Source: Actinomycetes bacterium
GTDB lineage: Bacteria; Actinomycetota; Coriobacteriia; Coriobacteriales; Eggerthellaceae
Assembly (NCBI GenBank): GCA_023394615.1
Contig: JAEXAI010000016.1
Coordinates: 310,001 to 374,000, forward strand
Reading direction: 5' to 3'
DNA length: 64,000 nucleotides
Position 1 is the first letter of the stretch; each line of letters begins with the position of its first letter. The position numbers were made by a program, and so were the translations under genes. The notes beneath the pieces are model-generated. The model was not told where the DNA came from. It did no database searches and saw nothing but the letters and a program-made list of their open reading frames with translations. Positions 53,013 to 61,640 of the stretch are shown here, piece by piece.

Positions 53013-54956
53013 TTAAACCTGCTTTCTCAACTGGACACTCATAGGATTAAGTGTTGGGAACTCGTATGGAACAAGCCACTCGCCTAAAGGGATCTGGGGG
53101 TTCGTGTTATTATTTCGTACTTCAAATCCAAGTGTGCGCAAGGCCTTTGCATAACCGAGTACATCAATTGCATCGATTCCCCAATAATCAGATAGCTCGT
53201 CTTCCGTAACAAGCTTTCTCGTACACGTGCCACTAGCTACCAGTTCCAACACGCCGTCAAACTCGTCATCAATCTCAGGGTGTAACGAAATAATCAGCTT
53301 TGGTAAATATTGGTAATAGCCATTCAACTGCACCAGGTCAGCAGGGCCACCTGCTGAGGCAATCGCATCTTCAATCGTTTTCCAAAGCGCCGTGAGAACG
53401 CTTCGGGTACTCCCGCTGGCAGTACCCGAAATCTTCTCAAATGGTAAAGCCCATCCTTTTACAGGAGACACATCAATGGAATAGACGAAGGTTTTCTTCT
53501 CATCTTTACCTGCTTGCTCCGTAAGACAGAATGAGCACTCTTTTTTGCCGGATACAATTTCAACCCGGTATCGTCCTTCTTCTAAACCCGAGCATTTCTC
53601 GAAAGCAAAATCATGTTTTAGATTAACTGAATATGATTGCGTTGGTAAATGTACGCAAGTCAAATTATTTAGTGAGGAGATAGCTTGTCTTGCCTTTTCG
53701 CGATATCTCTTCGTCAGTTTTGTTTTTTCCTTACGAAAAGACAACTGACACCCTTTATTAACCGTTTCAAAAGTAACAGGAATACTGCGACAAAATACTT
53801 GCTCTCTGATTGTCAAAGCAAGGATTCGGGACAATTGGGGAGGTACCGAATTACCAAGCTGATGAATTACCGTCCCCCGTCCGCCAACAACATGATAAGA
53901 ATCAGGGAATGTTTGAAGTCGCTTATACTCAGGGAGCGAAAAATGGCGCCCTTCCCAATGATAGGGACCGGTATATTGCCCTCCTTGCGCCTTGATCGTT
54001 CTCACTGGCTCCTCAGGATCCGCTTTATACATAAAGTCAGAAAACTTCGACCGCCATGCAAACACCGGACGAGGATGACCCATCTTTTCCGTGTAATAGC
54101 TGTAATTAAGACCTGGGGGTATTTCATCAATAAGATAGCCATAGCGCCCAGTAATATGGTCGGGTATTTCATCTTTCGAACCGTTTGCACCAGCGATGGC
54201 CGTTTGTGCATTATAGAAAGGAGTGTTTTCTAGAGAGTCCACCCCGAACAATGGGCGCGGAAAAAGGTATTCACCATCAAGCAGTCCAACAATAATAAGC
54301 CGCTCGCGGTGTTGTGGCGCACCGTAGTCAGCGGCATCTAAAATGCGATATGAAAGTGTATACCCTATTTCTTCAAAACTTTTTCGAATCGCTCTCCATG
54401 GCTCCCCATTTTGGGCGCCAATGATTCCGTATACATTTTCGAACAGGAACCCTTTTGGCTTTAGCTGGTCAAGAATTCGAACATACTCTTTAAATAAAAC
54501 ACCTCGAGAATCAGTAGTTCCCAAAACCCCGTTTGCCCGACGTCCTGCTGCAGAGAAAGTCTGACACGGTGGTCCGCCGATAATAAAATCAACCTTTCCG
54601 CAATCAGGGACATAATCCCGAATGTCGGCACAACTAACTTTTGAGTCAGGAAAATAGCCGTTGACGCCACTATTAACTTCGAGGGTTTTGCAAAATTTTT
54701 CTTCGAGCTCATTTTCCTCAACGATTACGAAGCCAGCATCCCTAAATCCAATATCCAATCCGCCCGCTCCAGAAAAAAGGCTGAGTACGCGTAACGGCTC
54801 TTCATTGACATCGGCAGCAATGCAGTACTTTCTCGCAATAGAGGCAAACTTGTCAGGCCAAGCGGGTTTACGAATATCGCATTGATAGGCTTCGAGCTGT
54901 TTCTCGAAACTAATAGCACAATTTGTCACTGAATCCCAATCCCTACTGATGAACAT
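53013..54956 (-). CDS. DNA (cytosine-5) methyltransferase with C-terminal extension
   Basis: 647 aa. Motif I VLSLFSGAGGLDIGF (57-71), motif IV GGPPCQTFSAAGR with catalytic Cys131, motif VI ENV (173-175), motif VIII QHRERL (215-220), motif X GNSVPP (368-373). The recognition region between VIII and IX is short. About 50 residues precede motif I, and 270 residues follow motif X with no methyltransferase motif, far beyond the usual end; this tail may form part of target recognition or partner binding. First gene of the defence cluster. Confidence 0.88.
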   Translation of the reverse strand: MFISRDWDSVTNCAISFEKQLEAYQCDIRKPAWPDKFASIARKYCIAADVNEEPLRVLSLFSGAGGLDIGFRDAGFVIVEENELEEKFCKTLEVNSGVNGYFPDSKVSCADIRDYVPDCGKVDFIIGGPPCQTFSAAGRRANGVLGTTDSRGVLFKEYVRILDQLKPKGFLFENVYGIIGAQNGEPWRAIRKSFEEIGYTLSYRILDAADYGAPQHRERLIIVGLLDGEYLFPRPLFGVDSLENTPFYNAQTAIAGANGSKDEIPDHITGRYGYLIDEIPPGLNYSYYTEKMGHPRPVFAWRSKFSDFMYKADPEEPVRTIKAQGGQYTGPYHWEGRHFSLPEYKRLQTFPDSYHVVGGRGTVIHQLGNSVPPQLSRILALTIREQVFCRSIPVTFETVNKGCQLSFRKEKTKLTKRYREKARQAISSLNNLTCVHLPTQSYSVNLKHDFAFEKCSGLEEGRYRVEIVSGKKECSFCLTEQAGKDEKKTFVYSIDVSPVKGWALPFEKISGTASGSTRSVLTALWKTIEDAIASAGGPADLVQLNGYYQYLPKLIISLHPEIDDEFDGVLELVASGTCTRKLVTEDELSDYWGIDAIDVLGYAKALRTLGFEVRNNNTNPQIPLGEWLVPYEFPTLNPMSVQLRKQV

Positions 54957-55483
54957 TGGCCTAAATCACTAGAATTTTTCATAATACAGCATATACACAG
55001 CAGGCATCATCCACATGGAAAGAATTACTCAAAGAAATAGGTACCGTTAATGCAGCAATCATAAGGATTACCCGACTGCGGTTTATCGTACCAGCATCGG
55101 CCTCGTCATTCACGATTATCCAATCAAACCGTTGCTTTCGTACCGGAAACGGGTGATGTTTCCAAAGAATCGTTTCAAAAAACGGTAGGCGATATTAGCC
55201 ATTGGATACAACACTCCCAACCATTTCCCCAGTGAAGCAAGCTGCCTATTCCGTATATACACGAGTGTATTCGGAATAGCTTGATGCGGCGGTGCGGCGT
55301 GGTTGCCATGTTCCCGGGGAGTAAGTAGGCTCCCCGGGAAATGCCGCCGTGTTAAGGAACACTCCTGCCGCACGTTTGCCTTCTGCGAAGGTAAACTCTT
55401 TGCGGGGGATGCCCCGCGCCCCTGCTTTAGAACAACGGTTGGCCACTTCCACAAAATGCCAGCCACCATGCAAAGGAACTAAA
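54957..55483. other. 527-bp gap: methyltransferase promoter side and oriT side
   Basis: Between the divergent methyltransferase and MobC-like genes. The left half is AT-rich with TATTAT (complement of 54981-54986) as a possible -10 for the methyltransferase. The right half (55246-55417) holds three hairpins interpreted as oriT. No convincing gene is seen. Confidence 0.45.
55246..55417 (+). other. Candidate origin of transfer (oriT)
   Basis: Three successive inverted repeats lie just upstream of the mobilization genes. (1) CTATTCCG...CGGAATAG, 55246-55279, with an inner ATACAC/GTGTAT. (2) A perfect 11-bp stem TTCCCGGGGAG / CTCCCCGGGAA, 55311-55340, whose loop is TAAGTAGG. (3) GCGGGG/CCCCGC, 55402-55417. 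TAAGT followed by a C-rich stretch recalls the nic region of RSF1010-type MobP origins, a weak resemblance only. Position next to MobC and relaxase is the main argument. Confidence 0.5.
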
Positions 55484-55891
55484 ATGAAGAAACATGCCTC
55501 GCAGTTGAATTTGCGCATATCGCCTGAGGAGCTGGCACGGGTCAAGTGCCTCGCTCAGTCCTGCAACCTAACTGTATCGGATTTGATACGCGCGCTTATC
55601 CAACTGCCGCAAGACGCGGTTGACGGCAACACGCGCACCTTGCTTGTTATCGACACCAAAACCCACGCGCGACTACAACGCGAGATGCGGCGCTGGGGAT
55701 ATCACTACAACCAGGCGGTCCGCGCACAAAACACCATCGCATACTACCTGCGCCGCGACAAGATGGATGCGGTAGATGTGCTTGAGGTGCTTGAAGATGT
55801 GAGGTTGCACATGGCAGATTTGGACGGCGCTGTTGCCATCATGCGCAGAGACGTTGCAAGCATCACTAATTCTTTGATTGCGTGGCGATAG
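55484..55891 (+). CDS. MobC-like relaxosome protein
   Basis: 135 aa. QLNLRISPEELARVKCLAQS is a ribbon-helix-helix DNA-binding start; the C-terminal RWGYHYNQAVRAQNTIAYYL region resembles the MobC pattern GxNxNQ(I/L)A. It would bind oriT and assist nicking. AAAGGA lies 7 nt before the ATG at 55484; the longer upstream frame overlaps the oriT hairpins and is rejected. 13 bp before the relaxase. Confidence 0.75.
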   Translation: MKKHASQLNLRISPEELARVKCLAQSCNLTVSDLIRALIQLPQDAVDGNTRTLLVIDTKTHARLQREMRRWGYHYNQAVRAQNTIAYYLRRDKMDAVDVLEVLEDVRLHMADLDGAVAIMRRDVASITNSLIAWR

Positions 55892-55904
55892 AAGTGATTC
55901 GCCC

Positions 55905-57179
55905 ATGCCCATCATCAAGCCCATTTCTGGCCATACCGGCTGCAAAGGAATACGCCGCTACCTAATCAAGAACGACCGCGCATTGGCCGTCGATTATTTA
56001 AACCTTGACGCACCTGTGCCCGATGCTGAACGCGATGCTGCAGTTGCATTTGACTGGGCCACTGCCATGGATGCAACCCGTCATGCCTTTGGAAACGATG
56101 CCGCGTGGCGCGGTAAACGCGTACGCACCTACAAGCACTACGTGTTCTCGCTTGACCCTGATGACGAGACATCGCTGGAAAGTCTGCGCGATATAGCACT
56201 TGCCTGGGCGCGCGAGAACTTTGCTGATTACGAAGTTGCTGTCGTTTATCACGACGACAATGAAGGTCACATTCCGCACGCGCACGTGGTGGTGAACAAC
56301 ACCAACCTTATCTCAGGCAACCGTCTGCAAGACCCCGACCCGCGTGCTTTGAAACGCAGTGCCCAGAACCTGGCGAAGGCTCGCGGCATGCACTACCTAA
56401 AAGACCAACCTAGCCACGACCGCTTTGGCAACAAGATGCCGCAACAGCCGCGTACGCACCAGCAGGTCTATACCCGTCGTGCCGAAACCGAACTTGCGGC
56501 CAAGGGGCAATACTCCTGGGTGGCCGACATTCGCGCACGTGTTGGCATTGCCCGCAGCGTGGCCATAAACCAGAACGAGTTCGAGAGTGTGCTGGCATCA
56601 CTGGGTGTAAGTGTTGCGGAAAACTCTTCGCGCGCACAGCGACACGATTGGATATACTCGCTTGCAAGCCGCCCCACCTGGCGCATATCTGGCGAAAAGC
56701 TGGGACTGTCTTACGGACGCGAAGCGGTAACGGCTCGCTTGACTAGTGGCGGCATCCACTTGGATGAGGCTAGTGAACGGCAGATAGTTGCCCTAACGCG
56801 TCAGGCTTACGCAGTAGGTAATCTTGACGAGCTGCACACGCTGGCGGCTATGGTGGATGTGAACGAGCGTGAGCGTATTTCTTGTATTGACGACTATGAC
56901 CGCACGCTTGCCCGCCTGCGATGCCAACCCGAAGCCCCCAGGCTTGAAAAGCGTATTGAAGCGTTAGCAGCTGCGCGTGATACTGCCGCACGCACTGGCA
57001 CGCTTCCGCAACACACTGGCACTACGTCTGCCTCAACAAACCAAGGGCGTGTGCGTCGAAGCGGCCAACAGCCCTCTGGGCGCGTTCACCGCGATACGCG
57101 AGACGATGCGCGAACAGCGGAGCGCACACAGCCGCAGACCACCCCCATCCAAGAGCCTCGAAAGGATGATGCACGATGA
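55905..57179 (+). CDS. Relaxase, MobA/MobL (MobP-type)
   Basis: 424 aa. Nicks oriT and leads the transferred strand. Candidate nucleophile Tyr19 in RRYLIKND; HUH metal site His122...His125-x-His127 in GHIPHAHVVVNNTN. Residues 130-320 carry helical accessory sequence, and the C-terminal 70 residues are Thr/Gln/Arg-rich and disordered. No primase or helicase domain is visible. The ATG at 55905 begins MPIIKPISGHTG, the usual relaxase start; SD weak. Overlaps the next gene by 4 bp. Confidence 0.82.
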   Translation: MPIIKPISGHTGCKGIRRYLIKNDRALAVDYLNLDAPVPDAERDAAVAFDWATAMDATRHAFGNDAAWRGKRVRTYKHYVFSLDPDDETSLESLRDIALAWARENFADYEVAVVYHDDNEGHIPHAHVVVNNTNLISGNRLQDPDPRALKRSAQNLAKARGMHYLKDQPSHDRFGNKMPQQPRTHQQVYTRRAETELAAKGQYSWVADIRARVGIARSVAINQNEFESVLASLGVSVAENSSRAQRHDWIYSLASRPTWRISGEKLGLSYGREAVTARLTSGGIHLDEASERQIVALTRQAYAVGNLDELHTLAAMVDVNERERISCIDDYDRTLARLRCQPEAPRLEKRIEALAAARDTAARTGTLPQHTGTTSASTNQGRVRRSGQQPSGRVHRDTRDDARTAERTQPQTTPIQEPRKDDAR

Positions 57180-57727
57180 TAATCAAGGCCATCTATGACA
57201 ACGGTCACTTTGACGTGTTCGATACAGACCACCTGACCGATGCCAGCCTGTACAAGGGTAATTCGCTTACCAACCTCAGCTTCAATTTGGAAGACTTGGG
57301 CGCCAAGCGCTTGTGGCTGAATCTGTATTACTACGAGGTTGCCGACGCCTACCGTGAGCAATTGGGGCCTTATGGCCTGCCCGTGGCGCGTCGCCGTGAT
57401 GGATGGAGCTTTTTGTTGGTGGACGATGACGATATCGACCGTCTGTTGGAAGTTACCGCCGACGGGAAGGTGGTGCTGTTCCGCCAAGGTGCCGATCTGG
57501 TTGACGGCATTGCCTATAACTACGCGTCGGACGTAGCATGCGAGCTCAACCCGCAGTCTGTAAAGACCCACGACTATCTAGTGCGGGCGCTGGGTCCTGA
57601 CCATGAAGAAGAAATCTGTCGCATGATGGGCTACAACCCTCAGACCTATGCACAAGTCGCGGAAATGCAGCGACGTGGGGCTATGCAGGTAAAAGATGAG
57701 TCGCGTGCGACAGAAAGCAGGTTTTAG
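57176..57727 (+). CDS. Hypothetical mobilization accessory protein
   Basis: 183 aa, acidic, soluble. YDNGHFDVFDTDHLTDASLY and LNLYYYEVADAYREQLGPYG stand out, but I know no function. Starts inside the relaxase stop (ATGA), so it belongs to the mobilization operon and may be a relaxase partner. Confidence 0.6.
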   Translation: MIIKAIYDNGHFDVFDTDHLTDASLYKGNSLTNLSFNLEDLGAKRLWLNLYYYEVADAYREQLGPYGLPVARRRDGWSFLLVDDDDIDRLLEVTADGKVVLFRQGADLVDGIAYNYASDVACELNPQSVKTHDYLVRALGPDHEEEICRMMGYNPQTYAQVAEMQRRGAMQVKDESRATESRF

Positions 57728-57821
57728 ATAGTTATGCAGGTATTATTTACCCATCCCACGCATTAACGCGTCTTAGATGGCGTTACAACAAGCCGTTTAT
57801 CTGGGGTTATATAAATGGTTA

Positions 57822-59063
57822 TCAATCCTCTGCTTCGGGAACCAAATAAACGTTTTCGCTGTCTGCCAAAAGATACATTGGCTTGTTGTGCAGAGTATTC
57901 ACCGAATCAATACTCTCCTTAAATGGCCGGACTATCGGAGCTTTTGCCTGTTGGAGCTTCGCGACAAGATGCTCGGTCTGCTCTTTATTAAAGCGTCCAA
58001 TTCCTTTTCCGGCTTCTTGAAGAGCATCATCAATAGGCGTATGTTCCCCAACGGGAGTCGCGGCTACGGCTTTACCTAGTTTTTTACCAGCGAGGGATAA
58101 CCCACTTAACAAAAGGGCATCAACTGAACCTCCCGCATTCCCTTCGATTGCGTTATAACAAGTTGTGTACAACTCCCGATAATTGGTGGCTTCATTGGAG
58201 ATCTTTTCCGATACAGCAGATAAATAATCCTCACTGAAATTCTCACTTAGCATTGGCTCGAGAAAAGCAGCGAATGAATAATTATAAACTGCAAGCTGAT
58301 ACTCTTTCAGTCTGTCGAGCACCTTCTCCATTCTCTTATCCACAGTAAGGCGAACCTCAACAGGCCCTTTCTTGCTTAACTTCTCAGCAATCTGAGCCCT
58401 TAAATGAAGAATGCTCTTGCTTGACTCTTGTTTTATATCGACAACTTTCATGTGGGCGTTCTTGCGCCAAATATCGTTATCCCAGTTGTATTTATAGCCA
58501 TTAAGAACATCTGTCAATGTTTTAACATTGCCCCGCAAGTCAGCCTGATCCTTTTGTTTTTGATACTCAAGCATCTCTTCTTGAGTTTCTTGAATCGTGT
58601 CCAGTTTCTTGTTTATTTGACTGAGAGCCATCGCCATAAACAACATGGTTGGATCATATGGCGCAACCGCCGTTGTCGTAATAGCGCCAGAATCTGCAAC
58701 ATGGAAATGCGCTTGACCAAAACCCTTTTCAACATCCCTAAAAGATCCAAGAAGGCCGCTACCGTTGTTGAACTTCTGAAGGAGTGAAGGATCTAAGGGC
58801 GCGCCGTTCTCGTAAGTTGCCTGAAGAAGCGTCGGCACAGAAACGTTTCCAACAACTGTTCTTACGCACTCAGGCATCGAAGCAAAAGCAACGCCTAATG
58901 AAGGAATCATATCGAGTGGAAGTTTAAACCCTGTTTCAACCCTTACCTCAAGGTCTAAATCTGGAAGGCTCATTTCCGTATCAGATAGTTGCTTTGCTAT
59001 AGCCGTTTTCTTTTCGGCATTTTTCAGTTGCATTTCTTGACCCTTTTCATCACCCATTAACAA
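57822..59063 (-). CDS. Hypothetical coiled-coil protein
   Basis: 413 aa. N-terminal Lys/Glu-rich helix, a beta-like part (40-130: FKLPLDMIPSLGVAFASMPE), a hydrophobic helix near 135-150, then coiled coil (INKKLDTIQETQEEMLEYQK) and a C-terminal hydrophobic/amphipathic zone (SVDALLLSGLSLAGKKLG). No catalytic motif. The start may be TTG 59063 (GGAGG 5 nt upstream) or ATG 59057. It lies 54 bp downstream of an XRE regulator on the same strand, forming a two-gene unit. Confidence 0.55.
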   Translation of the reverse strand: MLMGDEKGQEMQLKNAEKKTAIAKQLSDTEMSLPDLDLEVRVETGFKLPLDMIPSLGVAFASMPECVRTVVGNVSVPTLLQATYENGAPLDPSLLQKFNNGSGLLGSFRDVEKGFGQAHFHVADSGAITTTAVAPYDPTMLFMAMALSQINKKLDTIQETQEEMLEYQKQKDQADLRGNVKTLTDVLNGYKYNWDNDIWRKNAHMKVVDIKQESSKSILHLRAQIAEKLSKKGPVEVRLTVDKRMEKVLDRLKEYQLAVYNYSFAAFLEPMLSENFSEDYLSAVSEKISNEATNYRELYTTCYNAIEGNAGGSVDALLLSGLSLAGKKLGKAVAATPVGEHTPIDDALQEAGKGIGRFNKEQTEHLVAKLQQAKAPIVRPFKESIDSVNTLHNKPMYLLADSENVYLVPEAED

Positions 59064-59117
59064 TTCGACCTCCCCATGTACAATTCGAGCAGTTCAATAG
59101 CGCAATGTACTGTTGTA

Positions 59118-59630
59118 TTAATGAACCGTTGCTGTTTCCTGTGCATTGGCATCACTAATGTCACCATTGGCTTCCATTTGCTCGGCCCATAGACGAAGTG
59201 ATTCAACAGCCATCGAGATCCTTTTTAGCGCCTCTTGAATATCACGAAAGTCGTTAATTTCAGACTCATCTATTTTGCAATCGGACGCTATTTCAATAAA
59301 GCGCTCCTTGTGCTTGTCCAAGCAATTCAAGGATGCAACCGTTTGGAGTACGATTGAAGGCAAATCCTTTATCTCGACTTCAAAAGAATTCTGGCACCCT
59401 ATTTCACAATGCTTTGAACAGTAGTGATTGCAAAGAGACGGTGCCTTGTATTTGTCTGCCATCAGAAGCACCTCATCGGGATGAGGCCTAACGCCATCAT
59501 GTTCAATCTTATAAAGGCGATCATCGGATATAAATTCGAGTAATTCGGCCGCTTGTTCTCGCGAAAGGCCTAATTCTTCACGTTTTAGCTGGTAAACACC
59601 TTTATTTTCCATTGTTGATACACGCGCCAT
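59118..59630 (-). CDS. XRE-type regulator with CxxxC cluster
   Basis: 170 aa. HTH region YQLKREELGLSREQAAELLE and DDRLYKIEHDGVRPHPDEVL. It is followed by a regular cysteine array Cys67-x3-Cys71-x3-Cys75-x3-Cys79 (CNHYCSKHCEIGC), which could bind zinc or an Fe-S cluster and make it a redox or metal sensor. The rest is helical. Divergent from the NERD operon; AAAATGA...TCATTTT (59666-59691) and GAGAAC...GTTCTC (59770-59785) between them are candidate operators. Confidence 0.65.
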   Translation of the reverse strand: MARVSTMENKGVYQLKREELGLSREQAAELLEFISDDRLYKIEHDGVRPHPDEVLLMADKYKAPSLCNHYCSKHCEIGCQNSFEVEIKDLPSIVLQTVASLNCLDKHKERFIEIASDCKIDESEINDFRDIQEALKRISMAVESLRLWAEQMEANGDISDANAQETATVH

Positions 59631-59665
59631 ACGCCATTTCCCCTTGCTATTCCGTATTTTTTACG

Positions 59666-59785
59666 AAAATGAATTATTTATTACTCATTTTTTGCAGTTA
59701 TAGGTGCCTATTTTACGCCCCAATAACCCCTAATCCAAACACTGCTTCCTCCGTATTCTATTAGCCATAGAGAACAGCAGTTCTC
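59666..59785. promoter_or_regulatory. Divergent regulatory region with two dyads
   Basis: AAAATGA (59666-59672) and TCATTTT (59685-59691) form a 7-bp inverted repeat with a 12-bp spacer close to the XRE gene. GAGAAC-AGCA-GTTCTC (59770-59785) forms a second dyad close to the small gene on the plus strand. No clear -35/-10 pair. Confidence 0.4.
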
Positions 59786-59810
59786 AAGTGACAAAAAGGA
59801 GGCATGCACC

Positions 59811-59945
59811 TTGACAACAGAACAAAGAATCAGAGCAATAAAGCTTATGGAGCAAGTGCAGAAAAGTCCAAAGATTGCCCAGCAGTTGGGCATACAGATT
59901 AAGCAACTAGAAACCACCAAGGAAAAGAGGAATAAAAATGAATAA
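59811..59945 (+). CDS. Small helical protein, 44 aa
   Basis: TTG start with AAGGAGG 8 nt upstream. It reads MTTEQRIRAIKLMEQVQKSP, KIAQQLGIQIKQL and ends ETTKEKRNKNE, an amphipathic helix pair. Overlaps the ATG of the NERD gene by 8 bp, implying coupling. An overlapping 32-codon ATG frame at 59802-59804 is less protein-like. Not recognised. Confidence 0.5.
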   Translation: MTTEQRIRAIKLMEQVQKSPKIAQQLGIQIKQLETTKEKRNKNE

Positions 59946-60897
59946 TGAAAATCGCGTAAGTCAAATCGCATCCACGTTTAACAGCTTCACCAAAAGCACG
60001 TACACCAAAGAAGAACGTTTGTCCGAGCTGCTGAATATTCAAAAGGAAATGGCAGCAATGACACTCTCGGTCAAGACCGACGCAGAGTTGGATAACGCAC
60101 GTCTTTGGGATGTTGTTAAGCATTTCGAGCAAGAAAATGCAGAATACGGTGGCAAGGCAACATCTGAGGTGACCGCATTTCGCAAGGACTGCGCAAAAAT
60201 CGGGCAGATGATAGCCGCTGAAATATCTGGACTCTCTGGAGAAAATAGGGCCTATTGGCGTTTGGTAAATGCGGAGTGTCCAGGGATTATTCTACGAAAC
60301 CTAGAAATATCCAACGACGAGGACAAGTCCGAGCTCGACTTGGTTGTAATAAATGCAAGTGGAGTGTTTATTGTCGAAGTTAAAAACACCCACAAGGATG
60401 TTTTTATTGACGAAGATGGTGACCAATACAAGATGGGTGCCTACACAAAATTCGATACTCATCTTGGGGACAAAATGGCTTTCAGAAAGCAGCTACTTCA
60501 GGAACATCTTGCAAAGCTTGGATTTAGCAATGTTGATGTAACCGGTCTTGTCGTATATACATTCAATCGCATTGAGGTTCAAAATCGGTGCCCAGAACTC
60601 AAGACCTGCTTTCTCGGTCAATTGCCCTACCTTATCAAGGAGCATCGCGGCAAGACAGCTATATCTGACGAAGAACAGGCGACGATTGCAAGTGCTTTCG
60701 AGCAGGCTGCCCAAAACGGAAGCTATGCGATGGATTACGACATGGAGCAGTTCAAGGAAAACTTCGCAAACGCTTTACTGGCAATTGAAAATGCGAAGCT
60801 CGCGCCAAAAACCATTAAAGAACGCATGGAAGCCTGGATGGCAAATTCTTTGGGTGGCCTGTTTAAGCAGCAGCACAGTACAGCAACGGCAGCTTAA
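59938..60897 (+). CDS. NERD nuclease-related domain protein
   Basis: 319 aa. The NERD core lies around 125-245: RNLEISNDEDKSELDLVVIN and GVFIVEVKNTHKDVFIDEDG supply the Asp and Glu-x-Lys of a PD-(D/E)xK fold (ELDLVV; EVKN), then QLLQEHLAKLGF and VTGLVVYTFNRIEVQNRCP. The N-terminus (1-110) is helical. NERD proteins are predicted DNA-processing nucleases; no partner helicase is fused. AT-rich codon use unlike the ribosomal region suggests transfer. Confidence 0.75.
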   Translation: MNNENRVSQIASTFNSFTKSTYTKEERLSELLNIQKEMAAMTLSVKTDAELDNARLWDVVKHFEQENAEYGGKATSEVTAFRKDCAKIGQMIAAEISGLSGENRAYWRLVNAECPGIILRNLEISNDEDKSELDLVVINASGVFIVEVKNTHKDVFIDEDGDQYKMGAYTKFDTHLGDKMAFRKQLLQEHLAKLGFSNVDVTGLVVYTFNRIEVQNRCPELKTCFLGQLPYLIKEHRGKTAISDEEQATIASAFEQAAQNGSYAMDYDMEQFKENFANALLAIENAKLAPKTIKERMEAWMANSLGGLFKQQHSTATAA

Positions 60898-60915
60898 CTA
60901 TAGAAAGGGAAAACA

Positions 60916-61620
60916 ATGAAAGACTTAGAGACAAAGGTTCCTGCGGTGGAAGAAGAATGCATTGCTAGCGATAGTGCCGAAGAGGCACGCGAAGGCAATA
61001 CAGGACAAAAAGAAAAGGGTGCAATTCGAAATTTCTTTTCAAAACCACGAACCTTTTTTGGGGGAGTATTTCTAGGACTGATCCTTGGAATTGTTGGAAC
61101 TTATGCGTTTATAAACTACAACCCTCCAGATGAAAAACCAATTACGGACTCGGTTGTAATGAAGGAAGCAATATGTCAAGTGAATGAACTTGCAACTGCA
61201 TCTTATACGTACACAATTGCCGAGGCAGTTACCGATTCAAATAAGTTTTACGGGGTTACCATGCCCTTTACGGATAATAAGTTTGTTGTTGTTTGTAGCG
61301 GTGAGGTAAAAGCTGGAGTAAATCTTGATTCGGTAGATATTGACGCAACCGATGACGCCGTTACGGTGAAACTGCCAGAGCCTGAAATCTTATCGAACGA
61401 AGTCAATCCGTATAGTTTTGAAGTTGTTTATGAAGGCAACAACTTCCTTAACCCGTTTCATATGAGTGACTTCACTGGATGGTACAAAGATCACAGCGAA
61501 GGGATGTCTGAGCGCGCAAAAACATCTGACGTCCTAACCAAGGCGCAAGAGAACGCCCAAAGCAGTATTCGGGGAGTCCTGGATCCTATGCTCGCTGGTC
61601 GGCCTTTAAGCTTCATTTAA
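60916..61620 (+). CDS. DUF4230 membrane-anchored protein
   Basis: 234 aa. Acidic cytoplasmic N-terminus (1-45), one membrane helix (about 49-68), and an extracytoplasmic DUF4230 domain: FVVVCSGEVKAGVNLDSVDI and AVTVKLPEPEILSNEV are the typical strands. Function unknown for the family. 18 bp after the NERD gene, with GAAAGGGA-type SD, so it is in the same operon. Confidence 0.7.
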   Translation: MKDLETKVPAVEEECIASDSAEEAREGNTGQKEKGAIRNFFSKPRTFFGGVFLGLILGIVGTYAFINYNPPDEKPITDSVVMKEAICQVNELATASYTYTIAEAVTDSNKFYGVTMPFTDNKFVVVCSGEVKAGVNLDSVDIDATDDAVTVKLPEPEILSNEVNPYSFEVVYEGNNFLNPFHMSDFTGWYKDHSEGMSERAKTSDVLTKAQENAQSSIRGVLDPMLAGRPLSFI

Positions 61621-61640
61621 GAGAAGGTAAGGTGACAAGA

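Noticed and set aside
55040..55220. Possible gene remnant between the methyltransferase and oriT
   Set aside because: Two short open frames give protein-like tails, but neither has a start, SD or recognisable family.
59802..59910. Alternative 32-codon ATG frame overlapping the 44-aa gene
   Set aside because: The SD spacing is too short and the product lacks any helical pattern; the TTG frame is better and overlaps the NERD start.
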